The notes below the pieces were generated by a model that was not told the DNA's origin, made no database searches, and saw only the letters and a list, made by a program, of their open reading frames with translations. Position numbers and translations under genes: made by a program. From Bacillus sp. MYb209 (GTDB lineage Bacteria > Bacillota > Bacilli > Bacillales > Bacillaceae_G), in assembly GCF_002975175.1 (NCBI RefSeq), contig NZ_PCNZ01000003.1, positions 310,001 to 374,000 of the forward strand: a stretch of DNA of 64,000 nt, written 5' to 3'. Of this stretch, positions 36,582-45,482 are shown piece after piece (position 1 is the stretch's first letter; each line of letters opens with the position of its first letter).

Positions 36582-36635
36582 GATACATCGCCTTATGATA
36601 TATCGACTCACGATACATCGTATATCGATATTGTA
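36582..36635. promoter_or_regulatory. tandem PadR operator, 15-bp period
   Basis: GATACATCG (36582), GATATATCG (36597), GATACATCG (36612) and GATATTGTA (36627) repeat at exactly 15 bp. They begin 14 bp upstream of the PadR start codon. Confidence 0.65.
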
Positions 36636-36774
36636 TAATTATATTCCAAAATATGCAAGTGCAATTTTAAAATTAAATATCCATCTCTTCGAATTAAAAA
36701 ATCATACCAATTTTCTGAATAATTTGTTAAAATATAGAAATATCAGCTCTTTTATTATGAAAGGAATGTTACAT

Positions 36775-37704
36775 ATGATTCAGAAATTAAAAGAAAATAT
36801 AGGGTCTGTGTTTGTTGGTAAGGAAAATGTTATTGATCTACTACTCGTTTCATTACTTGCTGAAGGCCATGTACTGCTTGAAGACGTACCTGGTACTGGA
36901 AAAACGTTACTTGCGAAAACAATTTCAAAAAGTATTGGTGGTAGTTTTTCTCGTGTTCAATTTACACCCGATGTACTTCCGAGCGATGTGACAGGAATTG
37001 AATATTTCAATCCAAAAACGAGTGAATTCGAGTTAAGACTTGGACCAGTCGTAACAAACATACTACTTGCAGATGAAATTAACCGTGCGATGCCGAGAAC
37101 ACAATCTAGTTTGTTAGAAGCGATGGAAGAACGCCAAGTAACGCTTGAAAAGCAGTCTACTCCTCTTCCGAAACCGTTCTTTGTTATTGCGACGCAAAAC
37201 CCGATTGAATCACAAGGAACTTTCCCTCTTCCAGATGCACAGCTTGACCGTTTTTTAATGACAATTTCAATTGGTTATCCGAATCCTGAAGATGAGCTAC
37301 AAATGATGCGCCGTTTTCGTAACAATGCACCACTAGAAAGCGTCACATCTGTTATTTCTTTAGAAGACATTTTAGAAGCACAGAAACAAGTGAAAGAAGT
37401 ATTCGTATCAGAGGCGCTAGAACACTACATTATTAAACTTGCTCACGCTACAAGAAATCATGATTACATTGCTAACGGTGTAAGCCCGCGTGCCACATTA
37501 GCTTTAGTACGTGCAGTTCAAGCACTAGCCTTTTTACGCGGCAAGGAATATTGCATACCTGAAGATATTCAATTTTTAGTTCCTTCCATTTGGAATCATC
37601 GTATCGTCTTGTCAATGGAAGGAGCTTTACGTACAACAAAAAATGAATTAATGCAAAGGATTTTAAAAGAAGTTGACGTACCCGTGGAGATTGAGCAAGC
37701 ATGA
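36775..37704 (+). CDS. MoxR family AAA+ ATPase
   Basis: 309 residues from the ATG at 36775, which has AAAGGA about 10 bases upstream; longer in-frame versions lack a site. Walker A is EDVPGTGKTLLAK, Walker B ILLADEINRAMPRTQ, sensor 1 FFVIATQNPIESQGTF, with the C-terminal lid after residue 240. MoxR ATPases work as chaperone-like partners of DUF58 and von-Willebrand-type proteins. It overlaps the DUF58 gene by 4 bp. This is the first gene of a three-gene operon. Confidence 0.92.
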   Translation: MIQKLKENIGSVFVGKENVIDLLLVSLLAEGHVLLEDVPGTGKTLLAKTISKSIGGSFSRVQFTPDVLPSDVTGIEYFNPKTSEFELRLGPVVTNILLADEINRAMPRTQSSLLEAMEERQVTLEKQSTPLPKPFFVIATQNPIESQGTFPLPDAQLDRFLMTISIGYPNPEDELQMMRRFRNNAPLESVTSVISLEDILEAQKQVKEVFVSEALEHYIIKLAHATRNHDYIANGVSPRATLALVRAVQALAFLRGKEYCIPEDIQFLVPSIWNHRIVLSMEGALRTTKNELMQRILKEVDVPVEIEQA

Positions 37705-38864
37705 ATGGACAGCGCGTTGTAACTGTACCTTTATTTTTTCAAATCCACATTATCCAACTAACTGTACCGGTCGCTTTACTATTTACGTTCTTTTTCCCAC
37801 AACGATTTCTTATGTTTCTCTTTTTCTTCTACTATTTATTTGCGATTTTCATTTATAAATATGTCGCCTACATAGAGAAAAGATTTCAAGTTATAAATGA
37901 AAAACAAACAACTCGGCTTTTCCCTGATGAATCCGGACAGTTTTTTATTCATTTGAAAAATGGGGCAAATATACCACTCGTTAATGGTGTTTGTTATTTT
38001 CATTTAAATTCGTCCCTTATACCGCATAAAGATCAAGGGATTGAACAAATATCAAAAACGTTATTTTCTTTCCCATTTTCACAACCTGCTCATTCAGCGC
38101 AAAAATGGGATTTAACATTAACCGCAACGAAGCGTGGTGTATTCCAAATTGAACAGTTCGAATGTGTTTTAAAAGACCCTTTTCATTTATTAACTGTACA
38201 TTTACCTGTTTTCGATAAGTTAAAGACTGAAATTATTGTATACCCTACTCCTAAAAACGTAGCCGGTTTGCAAGAACTTCAGCAACTATTAACCGGTTCT
38301 TATCGAACGAATTTCTCTTTTTACAATGATGAAACATCTATTATCGGTGTAAAACGATATGAACGTGAGTCTTTCCGCTCTATCCATTGGAAAGCATCTG
38401 CTAAAATGCAGGAATTACAAGCAAAGCAATATGAACCTGTAAAAAATTATAGTTGGACGATTTGTCTTTCTTTAGCTGCTGATCGTGGGTTTGGTTGGAA
38501 AGAGAATGTAGAAGACCTTATTTCTTTTACCACATACATTTGCCAATACGCAACGAAGCATCAAATTCCGTTTGAGTTATTTATTAGTGTTTTAGCAGAA
38601 GGTGGCCCTTTGCTTTTACCTTTAAACGAAGGACAAACACATTACGGGAAGGCTTTAGAGGAATTGGCACGTATTTCAGATGATAGTACGCTACTTCCGA
38701 AACAAGGATTTCTTCACTATGTAACGAGAAAAAGGGAACGCTCGTCTACAATGATATACATTGGTTTACAGAAGAATGAGCTTCCTCTTCTAACACAACC
38801 TACATTTCTCATTAATAATGAAGGGATGGTGGAATCAGTTGAAAGCTTGGCTCTATCACGTTAA
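37701..38864 (+). CDS. DUF58 protein
   Basis: 387 residues. Two N-terminal membrane helices (about 12-55) are followed by a beta-rich region and the DUF58 hallmark VKRYERESFRSIHWKASAKM near residue 230. These proteins are the usual MoxR partners (B. subtilis yeaD next to yeaC). The start overlaps the MoxR gene and the end overlaps the next gene by 47 bp, so all three are tightly coupled. Confidence 0.88.
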   Translation: MNGQRVVTVPLFFQIHIIQLTVPVALLFTFFFPQRFLMFLFFFYYLFAIFIYKYVAYIEKRFQVINEKQTTRLFPDESGQFFIHLKNGANIPLVNGVCYFHLNSSLIPHKDQGIEQISKTLFSFPFSQPAHSAQKWDLTLTATKRGVFQIEQFECVLKDPFHLLTVHLPVFDKLKTEIIVYPTPKNVAGLQELQQLLTGSYRTNFSFYNDETSIIGVKRYERESFRSIHWKASAKMQELQAKQYEPVKNYSWTICLSLAADRGFGWKENVEDLISFTTYICQYATKHQIPFELFISVLAEGGPLLLPLNEGQTHYGKALEELARISDDSTLLPKQGFLHYVTRKRERSSTMIYIGLQKNELPLLTQPTFLINNEGMVESVESLALSR

Positions 38865-39948
38865 TGACTTTATTCTGCTGCTCCTCCTTTCGTTATTAAC
38901 GGAAAGAAATGAAATAGTTGGTATTGCTATATTTTTAGCGACCGGTTATGTAGGAGTACTTCTTATTAATAAATTCATGAAGAAAAAAACAACAGGATTT
39001 GTAATACTGTTAGTTGCTCAAATAGTCGGTTGTTCTTTAATCCTACCGTTTTCTCTTTTTGGCACCATTATGTTACCGCTTTTCTTCTTTATCGTACACG
39101 CGGTCGGACCTGGATATCCAGTTCAAAAATCGTTAGGCGGCATTGTATGGTTTGTCGTTTCAGCTATATTTTATGCACCATTTCCTCCATTATGGAAATT
39201 GTTACTATTAGCTTTGCATATTATGATTACATTTTGGCTAACTGGGGCAAATCGCAAACAACAACTATTACGTTTCACTTCTATCATTACGATTGGCGTA
39301 ATTAGTATATTACTTATTCAAGTGTTTCCTTTCATACGGCTTATTTTTGCTTTTATCACGGAAGTAATCGCATTAGGGATCGGCTATGCTATAAATCCAT
39401 TACTAATAGCAGCTGAAATGAAAGATACAGAAGGAGTTTGGGCAAATAAAGGACATCTCTTAAAACCACGAATTGAAGACGGGAAAAAACTTCCTGATTT
39501 TGATCCAATACTCATAAATAGCATTACAATATTGGTCTGTACAGCCATAGCTATTTACGTCGTTTGGAAAATAGTAAAAAAACGAAAATACTTAAGTCTG
39601 CCAAATATGCCTGTCTTCGAATCTACAATACTTACTGATAAAGACGGCATTAGCCAAAAACGATTCAAACGAAATAAACCACCAAATAACGAAATTCGAA
39701 AAGAAATTTTTAAACTCGAGAGTAAGCTATCCCCTACTTTAAACCGAGAACGAGGAGAAACTGTTGAGGCTTGGTTAGAAAGAATAAATCTTGAAGAAGA
39801 TGTAAATATTCAGAGTCATATTATTATAGATGCTTATAATGCAGTACGTTATTCAAATAGTGAAAACACTGTACTTTTGCATGAATTTAAGGAAGAGGTT
39901 CATAAGCTTTATGCTTATCAGAAGAGTTTGAAGAAGAAGAAGAGATAA
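38818..39948 (+). CDS. membrane protein with C-terminal DUF4129-like domain
   Basis: 376 residues. Six to eight helices fill residues 15-190, another helix lies near 240, and a cytoplasmic C-terminal domain (about 295-376) resembles DUF4129: GETVEAWLERI, then IIIDAYNAVRYSN. In related operons (yeaC-yeaD-yebA) the third gene also carries a transglutaminase-like core. I see no Cys-His-Asp core here, so the enzymatic part is absent. Confidence 0.7.
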   Translation: MKGWWNQLKAWLYHVNDFILLLLLSLLTERNEIVGIAIFLATGYVGVLLINKFMKKKTTGFVILLVAQIVGCSLILPFSLFGTIMLPLFFFIVHAVGPGYPVQKSLGGIVWFVVSAIFYAPFPPLWKLLLLALHIMITFWLTGANRKQQLLRFTSIITIGVISILLIQVFPFIRLIFAFITEVIALGIGYAINPLLIAAEMKDTEGVWANKGHLLKPRIEDGKKLPDFDPILINSITILVCTAIAIYVVWKIVKKRKYLSLPNMPVFESTILTDKDGISQKRFKRNKPPNNEIRKEIFKLESKLSPTLNRERGETVEAWLERINLEEDVNIQSHIIIDAYNAVRYSNSENTVLLHEFKEEVHKLYAYQKSLKKKKR

Positions 39949-39958
39949 TGATGTATAC

Positions 39959-39993
39959 AAAAAGACTCCTATTAAACTAGGAGTCTTTTTTTG
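39959..39993 (+). terminator. terminator of the MoxR operon
   Basis: AAGACTCCTA and TAGGAGTCTT with a TTTTTTT tail. Confidence 0.9.
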
Positions 39994-40019
39994 TAAAAGT
40001 CCACGTTGCTTTTCACAAT

Positions 40020-41471
40020 TTATGCTTTTTTTCCTGCTTCAATTTCTAAAGATTCTTCATGCCACCAAAGTGTTTCTTCAGGGTCTTCTTTAGCGATTAG
40101 ATGTGCTTCTTTCTTCGATTCTACGGTAGGATAAGATCCTTTTAATGCACGTCCTGATGTTGTAACAAACAGTACACTAAATACAACTAATCCAATTACA
40201 CTTACACCTGTTAAATAAAATGCTGGTGCCAGTGGATTACCAGTAGCATGAACTAAGTATGAACATACAAGCGGCGTTGTACCACCGAATATAGATACAG
40301 AAATATTAAAGGAGATAGAAAGTGCACGATAACGTACATCGGTGAAAAAGAGTGCTGGTAATAACGAAGGCAATGTTCCTTCATAAACACTAAGGAAGAA
40401 ACCTAAGACGAAAACACCCGCAAACATGGCTACAATATGTCCGTTACCAATTAATAAAAATGCTGGAATTGAACATAATGCTAAACCAAGTAAACCAATT
40501 TGTACTACGCGTTTATTACCTACTTTATCACTTAATTTACCGAAATAAAGTGCCAGTGGAATCATAAGTGCCATCGTAATTGAAATAATTAATAAGCCAG
40601 TTGTTTCTTTGACTTTTAGTACTTGTGTTAAATAAGAAGGAATATACGAAAGGATCATATAGTTTGTAATGTTAAAGAAGGCAACAATTACTGTGCTTAA
40701 TAAGAAGTCTTTTTTGTGATATTTTAATATATCCATAAATGAAAATTGTTCGTTGTCTTCAGATTCCTCTTGTGCTTTTTCCATCTCTTGAAAGATTGGA
40801 GATTCATCTAAATGACGTCGTAAATATAAACCGACCAAACCAATTGGTGCAGCAATTAAGAAAGGAATACGCCATCCCCAGCTGAGCATTTGCTCATCTG
40901 TTAATAATAACGTCAAAATGGTAACAATTACCGAGGCAGCAATGTAACCTGAGAGTGTCCCAATTTCAAGACCACTACCGAGTATACCACGCTTTTTATC
41001 TGGAGAAGATTCTGCGATATAAACCATTGCTCCTGAATATTCGCCGCCTGTAGAGAAGCCTTGAATCATTCGCGCAATTAAAAGTAGTATTGGTGCCCAT
41101 ACACCAATTTGTTCATAGGTTGGTAGTAATGCGATGAATAATGTAGATAGTGCCATTAAAATAATAGTTGTACTTAAAACAATCTTTCGGCCATACTTAT
41201 CTCCTATTCTACCAAAGAAAATACCTCCAATTGGTCGAACTAGAAAGGCCGCCGCAAATGTACCAAATGTTAGTACAAGTTGCAAACCACTATTATTCAC
41301 ACCTGAGAAGAATAATTGACTTAAAATTACCGCTAAATACGCGTATAATCCAAAGTCAAACCACTCCATTGCATTCCCAATGCCAGTAGCAACAACTGCT
41401 TTCCTAGCTTGTTTAGGATTGACAATATTAACGTCTTGAGGTTCAAAATTTAAATCATTATTTTGTTGCAT
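40020..41471 (-). CDS. MFS metabolite:proton symporter (ProP-like)
   Basis: About 483 residues from the ATG at 41471, which has AAGGAG 12 bases upstream; a longer reading to 41549 lacks a site. Twelve helices. The start of helix 1, GIGNAMEWFDFGLYAYLA, and GRIGDKYGRKIVL between helices 2 and 3 are hallmarks of the MHS subfamily (proline/betaine, citrate and other carboxylate carriers). The substrate is not readable from sequence. Monocistronic. Confidence 0.88.
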   Translation of the reverse strand: MQQNNDLNFEPQDVNIVNPKQARKAVVATGIGNAMEWFDFGLYAYLAVILSQLFFSGVNNSGLQLVLTFGTFAAAFLVRPIGGIFFGRIGDKYGRKIVLSTTIILMALSTLFIALLPTYEQIGVWAPILLLIARMIQGFSTGGEYSGAMVYIAESSPDKKRGILGSGLEIGTLSGYIAASVIVTILTLLLTDEQMLSWGWRIPFLIAAPIGLVGLYLRRHLDESPIFQEMEKAQEESEDNEQFSFMDILKYHKKDFLLSTVIVAFFNITNYMILSYIPSYLTQVLKVKETTGLLIISITMALMIPLALYFGKLSDKVGNKRVVQIGLLGLALCSIPAFLLIGNGHIVAMFAGVFVLGFFLSVYEGTLPSLLPALFFTDVRYRALSISFNISVSIFGGTTPLVCSYLVHATGNPLAPAFYLTGVSVIGLVVFSVLFVTTSGRALKGSYPTVESKKEAHLIAKEDPEETLWWHEESLEIEAGKKA

Positions 41472-41645
41472 ATAGTAAAACAGCTCCTTATTTAATTTAA
41501 CTTCTTTAAGCACACCTTCTCTTACTAGAATAAATCCAATACGAAGCACTTAAGGAAAAGCAACGTCTCCTTATCTGTTATTATTGTTTCACATAATTAA
41601 ATATTTGTCCAATGAGATGCTTTCCAGGTTAAGGAAATAAGTATT

Positions 41646-41692
41646 TAAAAAGCTGAAAAAGACACTATATTAGTGCCTTTTTCAGCTTTTTA
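41646..41692. terminator. strong bidirectional hairpin
   Basis: AAAAAGCTGAAAAAG and CTTTTTCAGCTTTTT with an inner CACTA/TAGTG stem. It lies between the MHS gene promoter and the aminotransferase 3' end. Oriented to end either strand. Confidence 0.8.
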
Positions 41693-41826
41693 TTTATTAT
41701 TTTTTTCAGAGCATGAGAGAGCATTTTCCTCTCCTATTCTCCTTTTGTTTGAATTTAAAACAAGTCACTTTTCAGCTTCAAATCATCACAAATAATTTCA
41801 TCATAGTAGAAATAAAATATTTATTT

Positions 41827-43044
41827 TTAAACACTAGCTGTAGCTGCCAAGCTATGAATACAAGAAATTAACTCATTAACGAATTCATCAATCTCTTCTT
41901 TCGTAATAATATATGGCGGAAGTAAACGAATGATATTTCCTTGTGTTACATCAACTAACATTCCTTTATTCATTAGCTCTACCTGTAATTTCTTCACATT
42001 TTCATTTGTATCGTTCACACTAATACCGAACATCATCCCAGCATGACGCACTTCTTTAATAAGATAAGAATTTTCTTTCTGAATTTCTTGTAGTTTGCCA
42101 TTTAAATATAATGACGTTTCATAAGCTTCTTGCATTAAACCATCATCAATTAATGTTTTTAATACCGTTAAACCTAAAGCCGTTCCGATTGATGAATGAG
42201 CAAACGTTGTTCCGTGATCTCCTGGTGAAAATACATTACATAACTTTTCACCTACAATGATTCCTCCTAGCGGTATCCCGCCTCCTGCTCCTTTACCAAT
42301 TTGAATAATGTCTGGTGTAATATTGAAATTTTGATAAGCAAATAGTTTCCCAGTTCTGCCCATACCACTTTGTACTTCATCAACAATTAGAATTACATTA
42401 TATTTATCACATAGATATTGAACACCATGTAAATATTCACTTGATAAAGGATAGATCCCCCCACTTCCTAAAACAGGTTCTAGCATAATTGCAATAGGCT
42501 TTTCATTTATTATTGTTCCTTCTAATTGCTCTAAATTTTCACGCTCTACTTCATAGACAGGAATTGATGTTTTAGGGAAATTTTGATATACATTTTCCTG
42601 CCTTGTAAAATGAAGCGCTCCTAACGTACGCCCGTGGAAACTATTTTTCAGCACAACGACTCCGTCACGTTCTTCATTCGTAATAGATCTATATTTATCA
42701 ATTAATTTTAAAGTTGTTTCTGTCGCTTCCGTACCAGAGTTTGCAAAAAATACTTTTCCATTTTTTAAAGAGTAATCAACTAATTTCTTTGCATACTCAA
42801 TCGCTACTGGATTTAAAAAATGAAAAGGAAGATGCAATGACTTCGTAACTTGCTCCATTGTCGTTTGCACAATTTTAGGATGATTGTATCCTAATACATT
42901 TACTCCTACACCAGAAAATAAATCTAAATACTCTTTTCCATCCACATCATAAAGTTTACAACCTTCTCCTCTTTCTATCGCAACCTTCGTACGACAATAC
43001 GTAGGCATCATATATTCTTTATCTAATTGAGACCAATCCGACAT
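41827..43044 (-). CDS. class III aminotransferase (ArgD-like)
   Basis: 405 residues. PLP enzyme with FFANSGTEATETTLKLI, LKNSFHGRTLGALH, the VDEVQSGMGRTGKLFAYQ aspartate loop and the Schiff-base lysine in IQIGKGAGGGIPLGG. It is closest in pattern to acetylornithine/ornithine-type aminotransferases. It lies away from any arginine genes, so a catabolic or omega-amino acid role is as likely as arginine synthesis. AGGAGG lies before the ATG. It is divergent from the catalase gene. Confidence 0.85.
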   Translation of the reverse strand: MSDWSQLDKEYMMPTYCRTKVAIERGEGCKLYDVDGKEYLDLFSGVGVNVLGYNHPKIVQTTMEQVTKSLHLPFHFLNPVAIEYAKKLVDYSLKNGKVFFANSGTEATETTLKLIDKYRSITNEERDGVVVLKNSFHGRTLGALHFTRQENVYQNFPKTSIPVYEVERENLEQLEGTIINEKPIAIMLEPVLGSGGIYPLSSEYLHGVQYLCDKYNVILIVDEVQSGMGRTGKLFAYQNFNITPDIIQIGKGAGGGIPLGGIIVGEKLCNVFSPGDHGTTFAHSSIGTALGLTVLKTLIDDGLMQEAYETSLYLNGKLQEIQKENSYLIKEVRHAGMMFGISVNDTNENVKKLQVELMNKGMLVDVTQGNIIRLLPPYIITKEEIDEFVNELISCIHSLAATASV

Positions 43045-43345
43045 AATAAATTCCTCCTGGCTATTTTTCCGTTTTTCATGTTCATTATCTATAAATTCAT
43101 TTACAAATTAATTTTTAAGATTGAAATTTTAATAGTGGTTTTCTTCCACCTCTTAAATAAAACGTGTTATTTCTCTTCCCGATATTCATTTTTCCATAAT
43201 TTCTTCTATTTCAACAGGTCCACTACATGTGCGTTTTTTTCATCTAGCGGTATGTTACCAATTTGAACTTTGTATGTAATACATAATCAAGGCTATAGAA
43301 TCATATTTAGTAACAATCGACGAAAAAAATTTGGAGGCTAAATCG

Positions 43346-44725
43346 ATGAATGAAAAATATGATAAACAGAGGCAATCTTTATTAGGAGAAGACTTTAATA
43401 AAAACCGAGAACGTAATGCACCAGCTAAACTTCACTCTCAAACAGTTGGTTCACGTGGACCTGTTCTAAAGCAAGATGGTGTACTACACGAAACCTTACA
43501 AGAATTTATTCATGAAAAGATTTTAGAAAGACCTGTTCATGTAAAAGGATTTGGTGCATTTGGTTATTTCCAAACAATATATCCGATGTCTGAACATACA
43601 AAACTGATATTTTTACGAAATTCTAATCAAAAAGTTCCTGTTATGGTTCGCTTTTCGTTAGCTGTCGGTATAAAAGGAACACCTGATACATCCAGAAATG
43701 TAAGTGGTTTTGCTACAAAATTTTATACAGAAGAAGGCGTTTTTGACCTTATATGTAATCACATTCCTGTCTTTTCTATTCGTGATGCGATGCGTTTCCC
43801 GGAATTTATTAAAGCATTCTTACCTTCACCTAAAAATAATTTAATTGATCCTGATCGGTCCTGGAGCTTTATAGCAAGAGCGCCTGAATCGATTCATTTT
43901 ATTGTACGTTTATACTCTGATGCTGGTACGATAAAAAGTCTTCGCCACATTCCAGGACATAGTGTAAATACATATGTTTGGAGAAATGCTCAAGGTATTA
44001 GAAAGTACGTTAAATACCATTGGTACCCATTTGAAGGTGTACAATACATTGGTCGCGGAGAAGCAAATAGACTAGCCGCTGAAAATCCTGATTACGCTGG
44101 TAAAGATTTATACGATGCGATTGCGGGTGGCAAACCGGTGGAATATGGCCTATATGTTCAGCTCATGGACCCTAAGGATGAAGCAAATCTTTCTTATGAT
44201 CCTTTAGACGATACAAAAGTATGGGATGAAAAGGCTTATCCTCTAATACCAGTTGGTAAAATGGTATTAAATAAAAATCCTGAAAATTATATGGAGCAAG
44301 TAGAAAAAGTGTCCTTCTCTCCTTCTAATTTACTGGATGGAGCAGAATTGTCTGATGATAAAATACTGCAGGCCCGTGCCAATATTTATACTGATTCTCA
44401 AAGAAGAAGAATTGGGGCTGAATTTCGTAAATTACCAGTTAACCAACAGCAAGATTGGACACCTACTAATCAAATTACAAGCGGTGACGGAAGATATGTT
44501 GAAGGAAAACTTGAAAGAACTTCTATAACTAAGCAAGATGACTTTGGGCAGGCTGGTGAATTTTATGAGAAGTTAACACAAATAGAGAAAGAACACCTTG
44601 CTGAAAATTTAGCTATTGATTTGAAAGTTATATCCGATGATATTAGGAAGATAGTTTTGGGGTATTTTCATAAAGTGTCAGCTGATTTGGTGAAGAAGAT
44701 TGAGAGTGCAATGCAAAAGCTTTAA
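43346..44725 (+). CDS. divergent small-subunit heme catalase
   Basis: 459 residues from the ATG with TTGGAGG 8 bases upstream. The distal histidine block is present (ERPVHVKGFGAFGYF), and the heme-ligand tyrosine block reads ARANIYTDSQRRRIG, keeping Arg and Tyr. The other active-site block is altered: the usual VGNNTPVFFIRD reads ICNHIPVFSIRD, and VRFSTVAGE reads VRFSLAVGI. It decomposes peroxide or acts as a catalase-like peroxidase. No Per-box is obvious upstream. Confidence 0.85.
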   Translation: MNEKYDKQRQSLLGEDFNKNRERNAPAKLHSQTVGSRGPVLKQDGVLHETLQEFIHEKILERPVHVKGFGAFGYFQTIYPMSEHTKLIFLRNSNQKVPVMVRFSLAVGIKGTPDTSRNVSGFATKFYTEEGVFDLICNHIPVFSIRDAMRFPEFIKAFLPSPKNNLIDPDRSWSFIARAPESIHFIVRLYSDAGTIKSLRHIPGHSVNTYVWRNAQGIRKYVKYHWYPFEGVQYIGRGEANRLAAENPDYAGKDLYDAIAGGKPVEYGLYVQLMDPKDEANLSYDPLDDTKVWDEKAYPLIPVGKMVLNKNPENYMEQVEKVSFSPSNLLDGAELSDDKILQARANIYTDSQRRRIGAEFRKLPVNQQQDWTPTNQITSGDGRYVEGKLERTSITKQDDFGQAGEFYEKLTQIEKEHLAENLAIDLKVISDDIRKIVLGYFHKVSADLVKKIESAMQKL

Positions 44726-44731
44726 GAATAT

Positions 44732-44771
44732 AAAAAACGTCATTTTTATTGGTTAAAATGACGTTTTTTAT
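44732..44771 (+). terminator. terminator of the catalase gene
   Basis: AAAAAACGTCATTTT and AAAATGACGTTTTTT form a perfect 15-bp stem. Confidence 0.9.
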
Positions 44772-44848
44772 GGCGGACTTACTAGTGATTTCTATCGATC
44801 CATTTACATTGAGTTACGAAAGCTTTCCCTTTCAAAATTTTCGTTATT

Positions 44849-45370
44849 TCATTTTATATTATGATACTCATTTCTCTTTTTCAGATAATCCTTTTCACAT
44901 TGTAACGGTTTGTATTCCACCATTTTCCCTTGCTTCTTTTTCGTTTCGGTAACGATCCATTCCCCTTTTTCAAGTTCAAGATGTTTTATTACATTTGTAT
45001 CATCTATTTCTTTATAAAGTAAAAATGCTTCCAGCGCCCTCACAAACAACCTAGGCTCTCCTCTATATCCACCACTATCAAAGATTTTAGTTAACGAGTT
45101 ATAATAAGAATCATTTTCCCGTCCGCCATACATCAAATGTGCAGCCTCTAAGTCTCTTTTACTAACTTCCCAAAAACTATTTTCATCAACATTTAAATCA
45201 AACGAAGATTTAATGTCCTTCATTATGTTTTCCACATAATTTCCATCACGAATTTTACTTTCTTCCAGACAATCCGAAGACAACCTTGGTGCATTTGATT
45301 GAGAATGTACAACGTGTTGTATAGATACGCACAAAATAAATATACTTAAAACATACAATAGTTTTTTCAT
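44849..45370 (-). CDS. secreted or membrane-anchored protein of unknown function
   Basis: 173 residues. The N-terminus (MKKLLYVLSIFILCVSIQHVVHSQ) is a signal peptide with likely cleavage after VHS. The mature part is hydrophilic and contains two cysteines (SDCLEES and LQCEKDY) that may form a disulfide. I do not recognise the family. A GAGGTGAT site precedes the ATG. The gene is monocistronic. Confidence 0.7.
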   Translation of the reverse strand: MKKLLYVLSIFILCVSIQHVVHSQSNAPRLSSDCLEESKIRDGNYVENIMKDIKSSFDLNVDENSFWEVSKRDLEAAHLMYGGRENDSYYNSLTKIFDSGGYRGEPRLFVRALEAFLLYKEIDDTNVIKHLELEKGEWIVTETKKKQGKMVEYKPLQCEKDYLKKRNEYHNIK

Positions 45371-45446
45371 ATTTAAGTATCACCTCAAATAATTTAGATA
45401 CTATATTATTTGAGGCAAGGATATTCTTATGCTAGGAATGAGAAAA

Positions 45447-45478
45447 GTCCTATAAAAAGGCTATTTTATAGGACTTTC
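45447..45478 (-). terminator. terminator of the adenine-deaminase-like gene
   Basis: AAAGTCCTATAAAA and TTTTATAGGACTTT form a 14-bp stem right after the stop at 45483. Confidence 0.85.
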
Positions 45479-45482
45479 CCTT

